From Aporrectodea caliginosa (taxonomy: Eukaryota; Annelida; Clitellata; Crassiclitellata; Lumbricidae): a stretch of 64,000 nucleotides of DNA. Below the pieces are notes generated by a model. The model worked only from the letters and a program-made list of their open reading frames with translations, did not search any database and was not told where the DNA came from. The first letter of the stretch is position 1, and every line of letters starts with the position of its first letter. The translations under genes and the position numbers were made by a program. The DNA lies in the NCBI GenBank assembly GCA_020284085.1, contig JACEVL010000099.1:1870229-1934228 (forward strand), read 5' to 3'. This document shows positions 46,338 to 59,189 of the stretch, in pieces.

Positions 46338-49300
46338 TTAGTTGATCGGCTGTTCATAAAGGTCATCTCTGGCGTCTCGTCTGACATCTTGCTTCTTTCT
46401 AAAATCGGTCATTTTATAAAAAAAACAAGTGAAATTAATGTCGATGCATTAAAGATGAGCCTAGAATGTCGACAGCATGCTTTGATTAAGAAACCTCTGT
46501 CATCGTTGAAATTTAAATTTCGTGCTTCAACAATATTTTAGCATTAATATCAAGAAAACACATAGGCAATTATTCAAGTAGCATGGATGAATCTTGAAGA
46601 AATAATTGCGACACGTTCATTATAATTATGTTTATATTAAATAATTATATTTATATATTCAAGTAAAAAAGATATCATTCTGGTGACTTTAGCATAGATT
46701 TATTAATATTAAAAGCAGAAGAACATGAACCAACAAAAATGTTTTATAATTATATGACGTCTTATCAAATATTGCCCACTATACTTAAGCCAACTAGGAT
46801 CACTGATCTCACTTCATCGCTTATAGATAATATATTTACTAATAAATGAAATAGAGTTAACACATCCTCAATTATTATAGTTACTGACATATTAGATCAT
46901 CTACCGATTATGGTAAGACTTAATCGTAACATGCCTAACTGCAACAAAATGGAGACACTGAATCAACGAAAAACTGGGAAGCAAGAAATGGAATATTTTC
47001 AATCTCTACTAGATGAAATTAATTGGACTCAAATAACCACGGCTTGTGCAAATGAGGATGCTAATATGGCTTATAATAATTTAATTGTGAATTATAACAA
47101 TGCATAGGCTATGATTAGGCTTTCCCCTTTATACTCCCCTACCAAAAGTAAAAACTCCAAAATAATCAACCCTGGATGACTCTTGAATTCATGTAAGAAA
47201 AAATTATATCTTAAATTTATAAAACAACCTAATGAAACTATCAGGAAAAATTTCATAATATACAGAAATAAATTTAAAACAATGAAAAAAGCCGAGTTAC
47301 TTTATTATGAAATAGAATTTCAATGATATAATAATAGTCTAAAAGCAGTGGCAAATTATAAGATCAATAGTCAAAACAGATAATAAAAGTTCTAGAATTG
47401 ATCTAGTGGACTCTAATGGGGCAATGGGGTAATGATAGATGATGATGAGATAATAGCCAATACGTTTAATAGCTATTTTACTAGCATTCCACAAAACTTA
47501 GCTGAAAAATCCCACCCTCGCCTAACTCCTATAAAAAATACATGTGATAACTCATGTGATAACTCCTTGACTTTGTATTTAACTAACCCTGAGGAAATTA
47601 TTAATATATATCTCACGCCATTAAACCTACCCATAGCTCAGAGCTCGACGGTATTGACCCGATGATAGCTCTGCCACTCATTAAATCTGTTGCTCAGCCG
47701 CTTTCTGAAATTATTAACAGTTAGCAGTCCTACCTGCTCATTCTCAACAGGTGTAGTTCCATATGAACTAAAATTAGCAAAAATTGTGCCAATACATAAA
47801 TAACCTTCCAAATACTTCAACTATTCTCAATTTTGTTATATTTGAAGACGATACGATGCTAATGTATTCCATTCTCACAAATCCTTATGTGAATTATGTA
47901 AAATAATTAATCATGAAATCACATATATTATGTGGTTGATTGGTTTAGAATTAGCAAGTTGTCATTAAAACACTATAAAAAATAAATCCAATTTTATCCT
48001 ATTTAGATCTCATAAAAAAATTAATACCCGAAATTAACGTCCAGTTACTAATTGATGGCAATATTAGGCTATCCAGCAGGTATTTACAACTAAAGTTCTC
48101 GGAGTCTAAACTGCTCAGAACATATCAAAATAATTTCTTTGAAAATTGCAACAAATATAGGCATACTGAATCGGTTGGCATCTTACCTACCTCAATAAGT
48201 TCTTCTCAACCTTTATTACTCTTTAATATACCCATATCTGGCTTATGGTAATATTGTCTGGGCTTCCAACTCTATGCACCGCTTACATAAAATTAACATT
48301 TTGTAAAAAAGAGCAATTGGAATAATAGCTAGGGTTTTGCCTACTTCGCACACTAGTCAGTTCTTTAGTAGATTCAAAATTCTTAGACTTAATCAAATTA
48401 ATACCCACAAATAAGTGAGTTTATTTATACAGACATAAGCATAAACTGCTACCATCGGCGTTTAATGACTATTTTAATATAACATCGGATACTCCTACTT
48501 ACCTTAGTAGACAAATAGAATCTTATAGAGGAATATTTGCGTGCACCAATACAAGGTTATTCGCCTTAAGGTCTACAGGGCCATCAGTTTGGAACAATAT
48601 CCCTGTCAGCACTCGTCACCTGCCTAACCTGAATCTGTTTAAGAAATCTATTCGTACTCTCCTATAAATTTTAATGTGTAATTACTCAAATTGCTGTGTT
48701 GCCGTTGCTTAGTTAAGTTTGTGTTGATTACTGTGTATTGTCTTTTTCTAGTTCTCTGTGAATATGAACCGTCATTATGACTACATCATATAGTAGTTAG
48801 GTAGACCTAGTTAGTGGGTTCTGGGCTCAGCGTTTGTTGCCTAAATAGCATCAGTGTTGATAGCTGTATGTCGTAATCATGACGGGGAACAATAAAATGT
48901 TTTGAATTGAATTGAATTTGTTCTAAAGTGTATATCAATTGAAAATGTTGTTTAAAAAGAAAAGGCGTAGGTTGAGTTAGGCATTAAAACTGTCCACAGA
49001 TCTGAGATAATATTCAACAGTTTACCTCTTAGTTAGACATGTGATGAAGATGATGACCAATACGATGACCATAACACCCAAGCCAATTCCTATGCCAATA
49101 CCAACGCCCGGAGCAAAGCCTAGTCCTTCTGAAAGATAAACAGCATTCAAATCACATTGTTAAAATATGCGAATGAACATAAAGAGGATGCAGTTTAAAA
49201 ATTGAGAAAACACGGAAATTATCTAGTATTGAGAGCATTTGACTATAAGCTTACAGCATTAACAGTTGTTTACGCAAATCACCAATTATAACTAATTTAT

Positions 49301-50468
49301 TAACAATAGTGAAAAGTTACTATTTGAATATCAATTGGATATAGATCGCCTTTTAACGCAGAGAATGCGAGTTCGAGCCTTCCAAGCGACATCAGGGACC
49401 ATAAGAAAAGTGCCTGTGTTTATTTAGTTAACCTACTTGAACTGATAGAATAAGAGTGGTATAAAAATCATAATATTAGCGCTCTTGCAACAATTGTTTT
49501 TGTGAGTTAATATTATTTAGTTGCAAACCTTAATATTCGTTATTCGAAGCAGCTGAATTAAGACTGAATTTAGTCACCGTTAGTGCTTGGCTGAGATTCA
49601 TGTAACGATGCAGGCCTAGTGAGTGCAAGTGAAGGCACTGATGACGACAATGAAGATGATGGCGTAGATAGCGAGGATCCAGATACAGTAGATTGCACGG
49701 ACGATTTATCCTTAATAACGGTTGACGCGGTCGAACTTCTTGTCGCATAAGTGGTCTGTTTAGTTTCTAGATGCAAAATAAAAACACCGAGAATGACTAT
49801 ACGACTATCTCATAAGAAACCTGCCATTTAGGATACGGTCAGCGACGACAGTGAGTATGATGGCATTTAAATTGCGATATGTTATGCAGACTAATTACAT
49901 TTAAGAGATTAACAAATCGATGAGAGGTCTAAGTTCGTCTGACCTGTGCAAATAAATCGATACGATGCTGAACAGTTGAAACCAAGCCACGCTCCCACAG
50001 GTGTAAGACGAAGACTGAAACACTCAAAGTCGTTGGCTGGTGATCCGCTTTCCCAGTTCGTATATTTTATTGCAAGACCTGCACAACACACAAACAATTT
50101 ATGAAAATCGACCAGAATAACATACGTCTTACAAGAATAAGTGATGTCAACGGTATAATGCCTGACGTCTCGGATATGGCATGCGAAGCTGAGGACAGAC
50201 TGCTGACGGCAGTCAGCAGAAATACATCCCACGTCCTGCGGAGCTTGTTTCCGCCTATCATCAAGCGTAGTTAGCCTACAGCCTTCGCCCTAGAACTCAC
50301 GATTTTGTATTACCAGCTAAGGATGACAAGAACTACATTCCTAGGGTTCTCAAAAAATAACCCCTGAACAAACAATAACCTATAGAATGTTAAATTACTA
50401 ATCTCATTTCACTTTACCTTGTAACCGGTTGCGGCTTGTCGACCTGATTTACATTAAACGAATATAGG

Positions 50469-50510
<42 letters not shown>

Positions 50511-53500
50511 TTCTTTTTTCCCAAGTCTCTCAACTAGTCGGTTTTTTGCTGTCTCCTATCATGGAGGATGAGTTATATTTAGTTTTGAACCAGTTACGTT
50601 ATCGCGTTTTTCTACAAGATATTTCGCTGAGTCTTGTCGCCGCGTAGTTGACCTTTCGGTATTCGCACACGTGAATGATATTCTGCCTGTAAATACTGCA
50701 TAGGGAAAATAAAGTTTTAGCCCAAGACCTAAAACGGTGGGTAATACATCATACCCTTAGAAAACCTGTAACAATATCAATATCACAAGAAACCCTTTTA
50801 CACACAACGATCCCAAGTCGGACATGTTGCCAATGACATCAGGTTGCAAAAACTTTGATAGCGCTATAGAATCATTTGAAAATGCAACTTGATTTAGCTA
50901 ATTGTGGAAAGGGCAGCCATTTAATTTGCCAAAATCAGTTTAATAGCCTTCGTCAAGATTTGAACAGCAATAAAATAAACTTTTTCTTTGAGAGACAAAT
51001 TAGTGAACAAAATTTATTTCACCCCGCATTCCCTTACATGCTGAGAAAAAGTTAATTACAAGGGCAACAGCTGTAAGAAGTACCTATAGAGAAATTTTAA
51101 TTTTAACTTCTAAGTTATTATAATTACCGGTGTCTTCCCATCTCCATTCAGCGCGCTGTATTCCAACCCAATATTCGGCGTTTGCTAGCAGCGTAGAGCC
51201 AAGTGTTAAACGTAAAGTGCTATCATTAAGGGTTTCAAACGATGCTAAGTCTCCTCCTCCATCTAAGCATTCATTCCTAGCGCTGTACCAGGTCAACGAA
51301 CTCGTTTTTCTTTGGTAGCATCTGCCATTCAATGGTAGACCACCCACACAGTTGTTGGCGCTGCCTGTGTGAACCGAAAATCCAACTGTCAAGTCTTACA
51401 TTGAACGCAAAGGTCAAAGATATTTAGGCCATAGACCTATAAGTTTTTGCACGTAAGACGTCATTCAATAGTAGCATTTTATCCAGGAGTTTAACTAATA
51501 ATCCTAATTCTAATCAATAATAAATAATTGGTAAAGAAATTGCATAATATAGGCCTAGGTCTACATGGTTCACAGTCGCCAAACTGCATTGGCTTCCTCT
51601 CTCTGACCGCATCCATTTTAAAGTCCTTGCTTTGGTCCTCAAATCCAAACTGGGACTTGCTCCAAAATACCTCAGGGATGTTATTCGTCCTCCTCTTTCT
51701 GCATCTTCTCATTGGCCTCTCCGATCTCTGGAGCGGTCTGACTTCTTTGTCCCACGAGCTAGGACCACCATTGCTCAAACTCGATCCTTCTTTGGGCCCT
51801 CCTTATGGAATGCTCTCCCCTTCACTCTGCGTGAGACTTTCCTTTCTGGATCGTTGTTTACATATCTCTTTCTCTCCTTAAAATATATTTATTCTCTCGG
51901 GGTTCTCGCACTGGGAGCGTTACTAACTGGCCACGGCTGTGAGCGACGCCATAGAAATTAATAATTACATTACATTACATTATATTAGGAAATTTAGGAT
52001 GTACTAAAATGCTAAATAGTTTATCTGACAAGATAATATGACAATTTCCTAAAATTAATAATGTCATAAGTGCCATTGTCTGCATAATCTAAACATCATG
52101 AGCTATCTTCTGATATAAGAAAATATAAAAGGCATATTAAAAGCCTCATGAATGGACAATTACCATAACGATGATTGTTTAAATCGAGATTTTAAAAGAT
52201 ATGAGCCAATTAAACATATTTACAGCCAGTGCTCAACGAGTTGAAATTTTATGGAGTATAATTGAACGGCTGTGCTGTTTTTCTTTTTTCTGCTCACTTG
52301 ACATAGGCTAATAATAATTTATATTATTTTAAAAGATATTAAATTTCATGGCATCGTTGCCATTGGAGACTGACATTTGAGTAGTGCGCCTATCTGAAAA
52401 GGCTGACCTGGCTTTTCGCAAATGAAAGGTCTTGTGCTGTTAGGAGTACTGGCATAGATTTTATAATCACTCGTCTTAAGGAATCCATAGAAGTAGCGCT
52501 GACTGACATCCCTTTGATCTTTAATTTCAACATCTGTTTTGTCAAGAAAGCAACACACATAATAAGCTATACTTGAAGAAAATTATGAAGAGGAGGCCTA
52601 TAGTTTAGCATTATGCGGAGATCTATAAGAATTTACTAACAAACCTAGATTATTGCAACTCCTACTGCTAGGAGAGACCGAGGATAAAAGTAACGCGGGT
52701 TGAAGGTAACAAATATCGGAGCGCCTTTGCTGGAGAGCAGGGAACCAGCTAATACTGATCTACACGTGCTTGTAGATCAAATCGACAATTCAGCGTGAAC
52801 AAAATTATTGCTGAGAATGTTTAAAATAGATTTTTTGTAAATGAAAGAAGATTTTTGTGAATAAAAAGTGAGTGTCAGCTTTTTCTTACTTTCTCATGGC
52901 TCACTGTATTCACGATTTGCAATCTTACTGATTGCCATGATTAGAAGAGTGGTCATTCAAGTCGTGTCTGTATGAGCGATATTATTGGAAGTTTATGATT
53001 TCCCAAAGATATGAAATGAAACTAGATCCGTGTACTAGCGGGATTGGTTGTACCACATCAGTTGGGGATCGTTGTAACATGTTATAAAAAAAATTGTATA
53101 CCCATTTATTATTTCTTAAAAAGACTGAGGAATTACAGGCGTAAAAGTATGAAAGGTATGACCTCTGTGGAAACAATGCAAGACGGGCAGAGTTACTAAT
53201 GGAAATGAGTCATGTCGCTCTGTTGCAAAGGAATTGGAAATCTGTCATGTCACACTGTACCGACTTATGAAGAAACCGTCACGAAGGGGCAAAGTACAAT
53301 CCCGGACTTTCTCCATCATTATCAGGGTTGCCTGGAATAAGTGAGCTACGAATATTTTCTACAGCAAGGGTTCGTCCTCATCTAGGAGCATCAGAAAGGA
53401 AGACAAGCAGAACCGATATTAGGAAGAGACAGGCAGCCACACTGACTGACACATCAAGTGCCGTCAGTGCCAAAGGAAAGTCAGGTGCAGAAAATGTTAA

Positions 53501-56500
53501 ATTGAGCATGAAGAAATTGACCCCGAAGAAGAAGGCCTACGTAAGGCTATAATGGAAATTACGCTCCTATCCGAAACAGAATGATGACAGTGATGACGAG
53601 GATGATGAGCTAGCTGCAAAATGTTACAAAGCGAGGACACAACCGACGAAGGAAGACGATGACATGAATACAAATAAATTCAAGCAAATTTATAAAGCGA
53701 TAAAGAGATCTGCGCAAGACCTTACATCAGCAACTGACAATTGTATTGTGTGTGAGGAGTTTAGCAAGGGCGGAGAATGGTGGTTCAGCTGCACTGTATT
53801 TGGTTATTGGGCGTATAATGGATGTACTGATGCAGATCATCCAGAGTTTGTGATCATTGCAAGTAGCATATCTAACGAAGACGCTCCTATATTATAGGCC
53901 TATTATAAGATAGATACTATAGGCTACAGTAGGCCTGGGTCTAGGTCTAACTTGATACTGAACATTACAACAATAACCAGCAATGCGGCAAGCTGACCAT
54001 GTTACTGTGCTTTTTGCTTGCTTACGTTACATCGGGGTATCTTGCAACAGCCGTTATTTGCACAATTTCTGTTTCTTTTAAGGAAACTATGGGCCTACCT
54101 ATGTATCCATCACTACGCAATGACATACCTAACATGGTGGATTATTTGTTGGGTGTAATTACAAAATTTTCATGTTACAATTTAGCAAAGATCAAAATTT
54201 CAACTGGGGTAGCTTGTAACACCCGGTGATGTTAATTATTTCCATGGTCTCAGCTATATTTGATAAACAAACCATTTAATACTTTCTATTATATGGGAGC
54301 AGGACATTACCCCCCTGGACATTATCCCCCTGCCATTACCCCCCTGCCATTACCCCCCGGCCAATTACCCCCCGTAGGATATTACCCCCTGCCATTACCC
54401 CCCGGCATTTAGTATACATAGTCTATACATACATGTATTTTACATGTATTATATTTATTATTTATATATAATATATATAAATTATATTAATATATTTGTT
54501 AGCTTGTATCTTGTGTACCTGTGCTGCTGTTTATATCACTCTAAGTAGCTGACCCCCGGCATTTAATATATATAATTATAGTCTATACATTTATTCACAA
54601 TATACATATATATATTACATGTATTATATTTATTATTTATTTATAATATTATATTAATATATTTGTTAGCTTGTATCTTGTGTGCCTGCACTTCTGTGTA
54701 TATCACTCTAAGTTAGCTGAATAGTTTACTCCCTGGATACTCTACACCGGTTTATTCCATCCGGGGAATATGCTTTAGGGGGGAAAGAATATCACGGGAC
54801 ACCGGTATGGAAAGATTAGGCTGTATAAACTAATAAGTAAACTGAAATTAAACTAAATAACAAGATAATATTATTGATCCAATTAACACTTATTATTTTA
54901 TTTGCATAGTATCGTGCTGGCTCGGTGCTGCAGCCTACTGGCCCTAAATTAATTTAAGTCTATATATTATAGGTCTACTTATTTGTGTCAGCTACTTCAG
55001 AGTGGTATAAACAAAAGTGCAGGCAGACAAGATACAAGCTAACAAATATATTAATATAATATTATAAATAAATAATAAATATAATACATGTAATATATAT
55101 ATGTATATTGTGAATAAATGTATAGACTATATATATTAAATGCCGGGGGTCAGCTATACTTAGAGTGATATAAACGGCAGCGCAGGCACACAAGATACAA
55201 GCTAACAAATATATTAATATAATTTATATATATTATATATAAATAATAAATATAATACATGTAAAATACATGTATGTATAGACTATGTATACTAAATTCC
55301 GGGGGGTAATGGCAGGGGGTAATATCCTACGGGGGGTAATTGGCCGGGGGTAATGGCAGGGGGTAGTGGCAGGGGGGTAATGTCCAGGGGGTAATGTCCT
55401 AGACCCCTATTATATAGCTACCATTTTAGGCTACAGTGTGATGCAAAGATATTACAATAGTCCTTGTTATAAATTCTAAAAAACATATGAAATTCGAAAT
55501 TTGTTACTTTAATCATCGGTCTCCCCTACTCCTAAGAGGTACAATTCATAGAGGTTATACGCGTAATCATAGCAACCCGAAGCTTGGCACCATTAACCCT
55601 TTCCTTCTCCCCATTACGTCGGTACTCATTTACTGACCAAAACAAAAGTATTTAAGCGGACATCAAAAGCCTAGAATTCATCGGACGGTCACAACACAAA
55701 CATTAACCGGGCTTGCTTTGCTTAACGTAACAGCATCAGCGAGATACAAACCCTCCAGGCTTTCCGAAAATTTGGATGGATCGTCGAAAAGTTACGGAAT
55801 AAAAAGAGACATAATAGAGAAAACTAATCATTTAAAACTTATCTGTTGACTTCCATAAACTATTATCAAAATTGTAATACAAACTTTGTTTTGTTAATCT
55901 AAAAATCAAAGCATAACGAAATGATTTAGCCTACTGTTGATTTGCTGTCCGTTGACCCAGGTCCATGTACCAGGCAGGTCAGTGTGAAGCTTTCCATTCA
56001 GTATGAATAGATCTACGGTATATAGGCCTAGCAGTTCACTGACCGCCATGGCTTTGCGGAGAAATTGTTCAGCGTATTGTTGAACTTCTTTGTCTGGGAT
56101 TGTAAGTAAAGCATATCCCTTCGATCTGCACCATTCCTGAGTATAAGTCAAGGAAGTTAGGTCTTTATCGAACTGTGCTCTCTCGTCCGCTAATATGAAA
56201 GTGTAGACGCCGTATGTCTGATTAAAGTAAGCAGACACTCGACCAACGACCAACAGACAACCTGAGAATTGAAGTAAAGATTTCTCTCATATTCAGTTGA
56301 GTTTAGAAATACTAATAATATCGAGCAACCGAGTTGTCAGTGAGCGGAAACAATCGTTTCGCTTGAGCGATGTCAAACAATAATCGCATAGCAAGGTTTA
56401 TACTTCAATATTCCAATACATAGGTGGTCATTCCGCAGTAGCGTTTATGTCCATGCACGTCAACATGGTTTGCGTTGCTTCCACACTTGTATTGGCAATT

Positions 56501-58896
56501 AGTACCCAACGTAAGCGTTTGTCTCCTGAAGACTCATTTCCACTCAAGCTGATAGCTTCAGATTATAATGCATACCTTCTGAGTTCTGAAAAGTGTTTAT
56601 ACAGTTCTCAAAGCCACTGGTGGAGCCGCAATCTGGACCTCGTGTGACATCGAGCGTCGAATTTGATTACCTGTTTTTATTACCATTTAAGACTTCTTCA
56701 GATTTGTAACTTCGAGTTTCATCCCATGTCTCTCCATAATATTTGGATTTATAGGCCAAACTCGCTATAATCTTTGACATTAGGGCTGATTAGGCTACTT
56801 ATTTAGACGCACTTTTAGCACTAGGATTTGGATGACCTCGTCTTGGTCCTCCTGGCGAAACTTTCATCAGCACCTGAGATTCGGACTATTCTAACGCTGC
56901 GAGAGTAATCAGTGGTAAAATAAAAATAAATAAATACATGGTCTGTTCTTGCTTTTATAATTGTTCCCTCCAAATCTTCTCTTCCCCTTTAAATAAATTT
57001 GTCTTGATTTCCCTTCCCTGTCAAAATTTCATTATGAGTAAACCATGGAATAGTATTATAGTATTATTACAGTGACAGTAAATTGTTTTTCTTTATGGGC
57101 CTACAAGTATGAACTGTAGAAAAGAATATTATGACAAAACGAATCCACTGACCTTTGATTTGCATTGAAATATATTCAATATTTAAATACTGAAGTTATT
57201 TAGGTAATAACTCAACTTTATATTGATATAAAACAGCGCTCGTGAATAAGCTGGTGCCAGGAGCTTGGGTTTGGAGCTCATAACTACGAACTGTGTGCTT
57301 TCACTTGTAGACGGACGTAATCCTCTCTGGACATAATCACCCGGACATAATCCCATCAGACAAAATCCCCCGGACATAATGTCCCCTAAACTAGGACATA
57401 ATCCCCCAGGCTAGGATATAATCATATACATTTTGTATTCCACGAAAAAGTTTATTGTATTAGTCGCCCCAAATTTGTCCAAAATAAATTGTAACAAGCA
57501 ACGGCAAAATTACAATTAGTATGAAAAGTATTATTTTCATCAATCCAACTTCTAGTTCCATAAGAACTATTTTCTTCAATCCAGCTTCTATTTTTGGGCA
57601 TCCGTCACCATCTATCCAGAAACCCCAGATCCTTCCTTATTCCATTTGCCCGTACTAACACAAGACTCTCTTCCATTAAATGTATAGGACCGAGAACGTG
57701 GAATGCAATCCCTATTGAAACACGATCCTTATCTAGCCTTCATCTCTTTAAACGCAATATACGTGACTATATTTTAAGGGCTTCATCAGTTACTCCAGGA
57801 CACTCATAATATTAACACAAAAAGTTTCCTAATGTAATGTTTTAATTCTCTGTGATTACTAAGGCATAATAAAATGTGCATTCATACCGCTGTTAATTTT
57901 ACACACTAGTTAAAATTTAGTTAAAAGTTAGTTAAAAGTTCTAATTAAGTCTGATTAAGATTAATGTTTATCGTTTAATTTGGTTTACATTGGCCACACT
58001 ACTTTCTATAATACTATTACCCCAGGTGGCCCTGGTTAGCGGGACCCTTCGGCCCCTTATGGGTCTCCTTGGTAACCTTAACTTGTTTTGCCGATGTATT
58101 TCTGTTATCGATTACTCTTTTTTGTATGTTTTTGGTTACGAATAAAAAATCAATCAATCAATCAATAAAAAAATTACTTCATGAATCGAGCTTCTATTTA
58201 AGCAAGAACTATTTTCATCAATCCAGCTTCTATTTAAGCATTACTTTCATCAATCGAGCTTCTATTTAAGCAAGAATTATTTTCATCAATCCAACATCTT
58301 TTTAAGCAAGAATTACAAGAGGCGAATAATTTAGAACGCTAAAACGATAAATTCCTGGATTCTCTTTTGACTCGCGTATCTTTCCATCTCGCCGACCATT
58401 CGTTCATTGTAGATTTAATTTTAGAAGTGAACAACATAAACAAGACTTAAGTTAACCTAAACGATATTAGCAAATCTTAACTTTAGACCTAAATGACACT
58501 AACAAGTCTTAACTTTATATCTAAATGACAATAACAAGTCTTAAGTCTAACATTAACAAGCTTACGCAATGAACAAAAACTGAGCAATTAAGGTCTATCA
58601 ATTAAACGCAGATAATTATAGGCGAATTGCACAGAGGGGAAATTATGTCCGAAATTATCTCACACGCAAAATCGAGGGATTTTGTCCGGCGATTTATACA
58701 ATCGCTTTCACTCAAAGTAACATTGATAGCATGCCACCTAGCCCGATGTCTCTGCCAACAAGGGCACCCATGTTGACAGCATGTTATTCCATCTAACATA
58801 ATACAATGACTCACGATATGGAGACGATTGCATACATGATATAAAATGTATATGCTTACCAATAACAACATATGCCATGATATTGTAGCAATTCAT
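46338..58896 (-). CDS. CTLR-4: two-CTLD membrane receptor with shortened tail
   Basis: Eight minus-strand exons join in frame: 58896-58860, 56261-55935, 52533-52408, 51364-51128, 50078-49944, 49766-49578, 49128-49026, 46398-46338 (1215 nt, 404 aa). Signal peptide across exons 1-2 (IMAYVVIGCLLVVG), then SAYFNQTYG. CTLD1: YTQEWCRSKGYALL, WTWVNG, TRPFICEKP. CTLD2: CVGGLPLNGRCYQRK, LTWYSARNECL, GGGDLASF, EYWVGIQ, YTNWESGSPAND, YRFICTG. Long Ser/Thr stem (63 codons). Membrane span with GVGIGIGIGLG then VMVIVLVIIFI. The tail is only about 20 residues (RKKQDVRRDARDDLYEQPIN), with one tyrosine. Aligned with CTLR-5, the stop corresponds to a Tyr codon (TAC to TAA), and the ITAM region is missing. The donor of exon 2 (A/GTAGGC) is displaced relative to CTLR-3. 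Ectodomain is closest to CTLR-3, membrane/tail to CTLR-5. Confidence 0.78.
46680..48925 (+). mobile_element. decayed LINE with endonuclease and RT remnants
   Basis: Endonuclease C-terminal text ILKPTRITDLTSSLIDNIF and DILDHLPIMVRL near 46780-46930, then linker (IANTFNSYFTSIPQNLAE, 47455), RT scraps, and a C-terminus (RSTGPSVWNNIPVSTR, 48570). It ends with AATAAAATG and (TTGAA)n at 48893-48920. Full-length by layout but full of stops. Located in the last intron of CTLR-4, opposite orientation. Confidence 0.8.
50165..50470. repeat. dispersed repeat, copy 2 of 2
   Basis: Partner of 43080-43460; it ends next to a TA microsatellite. Confidence 0.7.
50467..50506. repeat. (TA)n microsatellite
   Basis: Pure TA run of about 38 bp in intron 4 of CTLR-4. 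Confidence 0.95.
51560..51990 (+). mobile_element. CR1-like LINE 3' end
   Basis: LGLAPKYLRDVIRPPL and FGPSLWNALPFTLRETF are RT C-terminal motifs. The tail is (TTACA)n at 51963-51985. Located in intron 3 of CTLR-4. Confidence 0.8.
53175..53900 (+). mobile_element. pogo/Tigger-like transposase remnant
   Basis: 53175-53343 encodes a psq-type helix-turn-helix (NESCRSVAKELEICHVTLYR), then a stop. The central DDE domain is absent. The C-terminal part resumes at 53328-53555 and 53664-53897, with the Cys-rich end CIVCEEFSKGGEWWFSC and FGYWAYNGCTDADH, as in many pogo-like invertebrate transposases. In intron 2 of CTLR-4, opposite strand. Confidence 0.65.
54295..55406. mobile_element. 1.1-kb palindromic (foldback) transposon
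   Basis: The two halves are inverted copies of each other, about 420 bp per arm, with ends AGGACATTACCCCC / GGGGGTAATGTCCT. Each arm has a run of CCATTACCCCC-type repeats followed by two copies of an AT-rich unit ending TTAGCTTGTATCTTGTG. The flanks share CTATTATAT (54286-54294 and 55407-55415), a likely target duplication. The 260-bp centre is unique. No coding sequence. Confidence 0.85.
57299..57425. repeat. array of GGACATAATCCCC units
   Basis: Six or more degenerate units (GGACATAATCACCC, GGACATAATCCCAT, GACAAAATCCCCC, GGACATAATGTCCCC) resemble the terminal repeats of the palindromic element at 54295-55406. Likely a solo end or relict of the same foldback family. Confidence 0.55.
57535..58325 (+). 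repeat. ~36-bp tandem repeat split by a LINE
   Basis: Units TTTTCATCAATCCAGCTTC and TATTTAAGCAAGAACTA occur at 57535-57595 and again at 58170-58320. The DNA between them is a LINE 3' end with its own tail, so the LINE inserted into a pre-existing array. Confidence 0.75.
57596..58168 (+). mobile_element. LINE RT C-terminal fragment with (AATC)n tail
   Basis: KCIGPRTWNAIPIETRSLSS and LHLFKRNIRDYIL are the C-terminus; the 3' region has TGGCCCTGGTTAGCGGGACC and ends AATCAATCAATCAAT. Related ends lie at 15120 and 30075. Confidence 0.8.
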
Positions 58897-58959
58897 ATTT
58901 CAAGATGCGAAATGCTTGACTATCATCAATGTTGACTGTTAAAGTGCAACACCAAGGAA

Positions 58960-58998
58960 GTAAGCCTTAGTTGATGTGGCTCATCAACTAAGGCTTAC
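58960..58998 (-). promoter_or_regulatory. perfect 17-bp hairpin in the CTLR-4 leader
   Basis: GTAAGCCTTAGTTGATG and its exact reverse complement are separated by five bases. It lies about 65-100 bases upstream of the start codon, within the likely 5' UTR. CTLR-3 has only the first arm (GTAAGTCTTAGTTAATC), so the second arm is new in CTLR-4. Confidence 0.6.
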
Positions 58999-59080
58999 TT
59001 ATAACCAACCGAAAACTTGGCTGGTATTTCCCCGCTATGAAAACGTTAATATGCTCTGATGAGCCAAGCAGTCGCTTGGT

Positions 59081-59090
59081 TATAATACGG
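59081..59090 (-). promoter_or_regulatory. TATA-like element of CTLR-4
   Basis: Minus-strand CGTATTATAA is in the position homologous to the CTLR-3 TATA box, shifted upstream by the extra hairpin sequence. An ATTACGGGTGTAACTGCG unit is duplicated just upstream (59092-59142). Confidence 0.4.
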
Positions 59091-59189
59091 GATTACGGGT
59101 GTAACTGCGATCATCAATTACGGGTGTAACTGCGATCATCAAAGCCGACAGTTATTTATAAATAGCCTAAGACGCAGCTCCTGTGGCAT

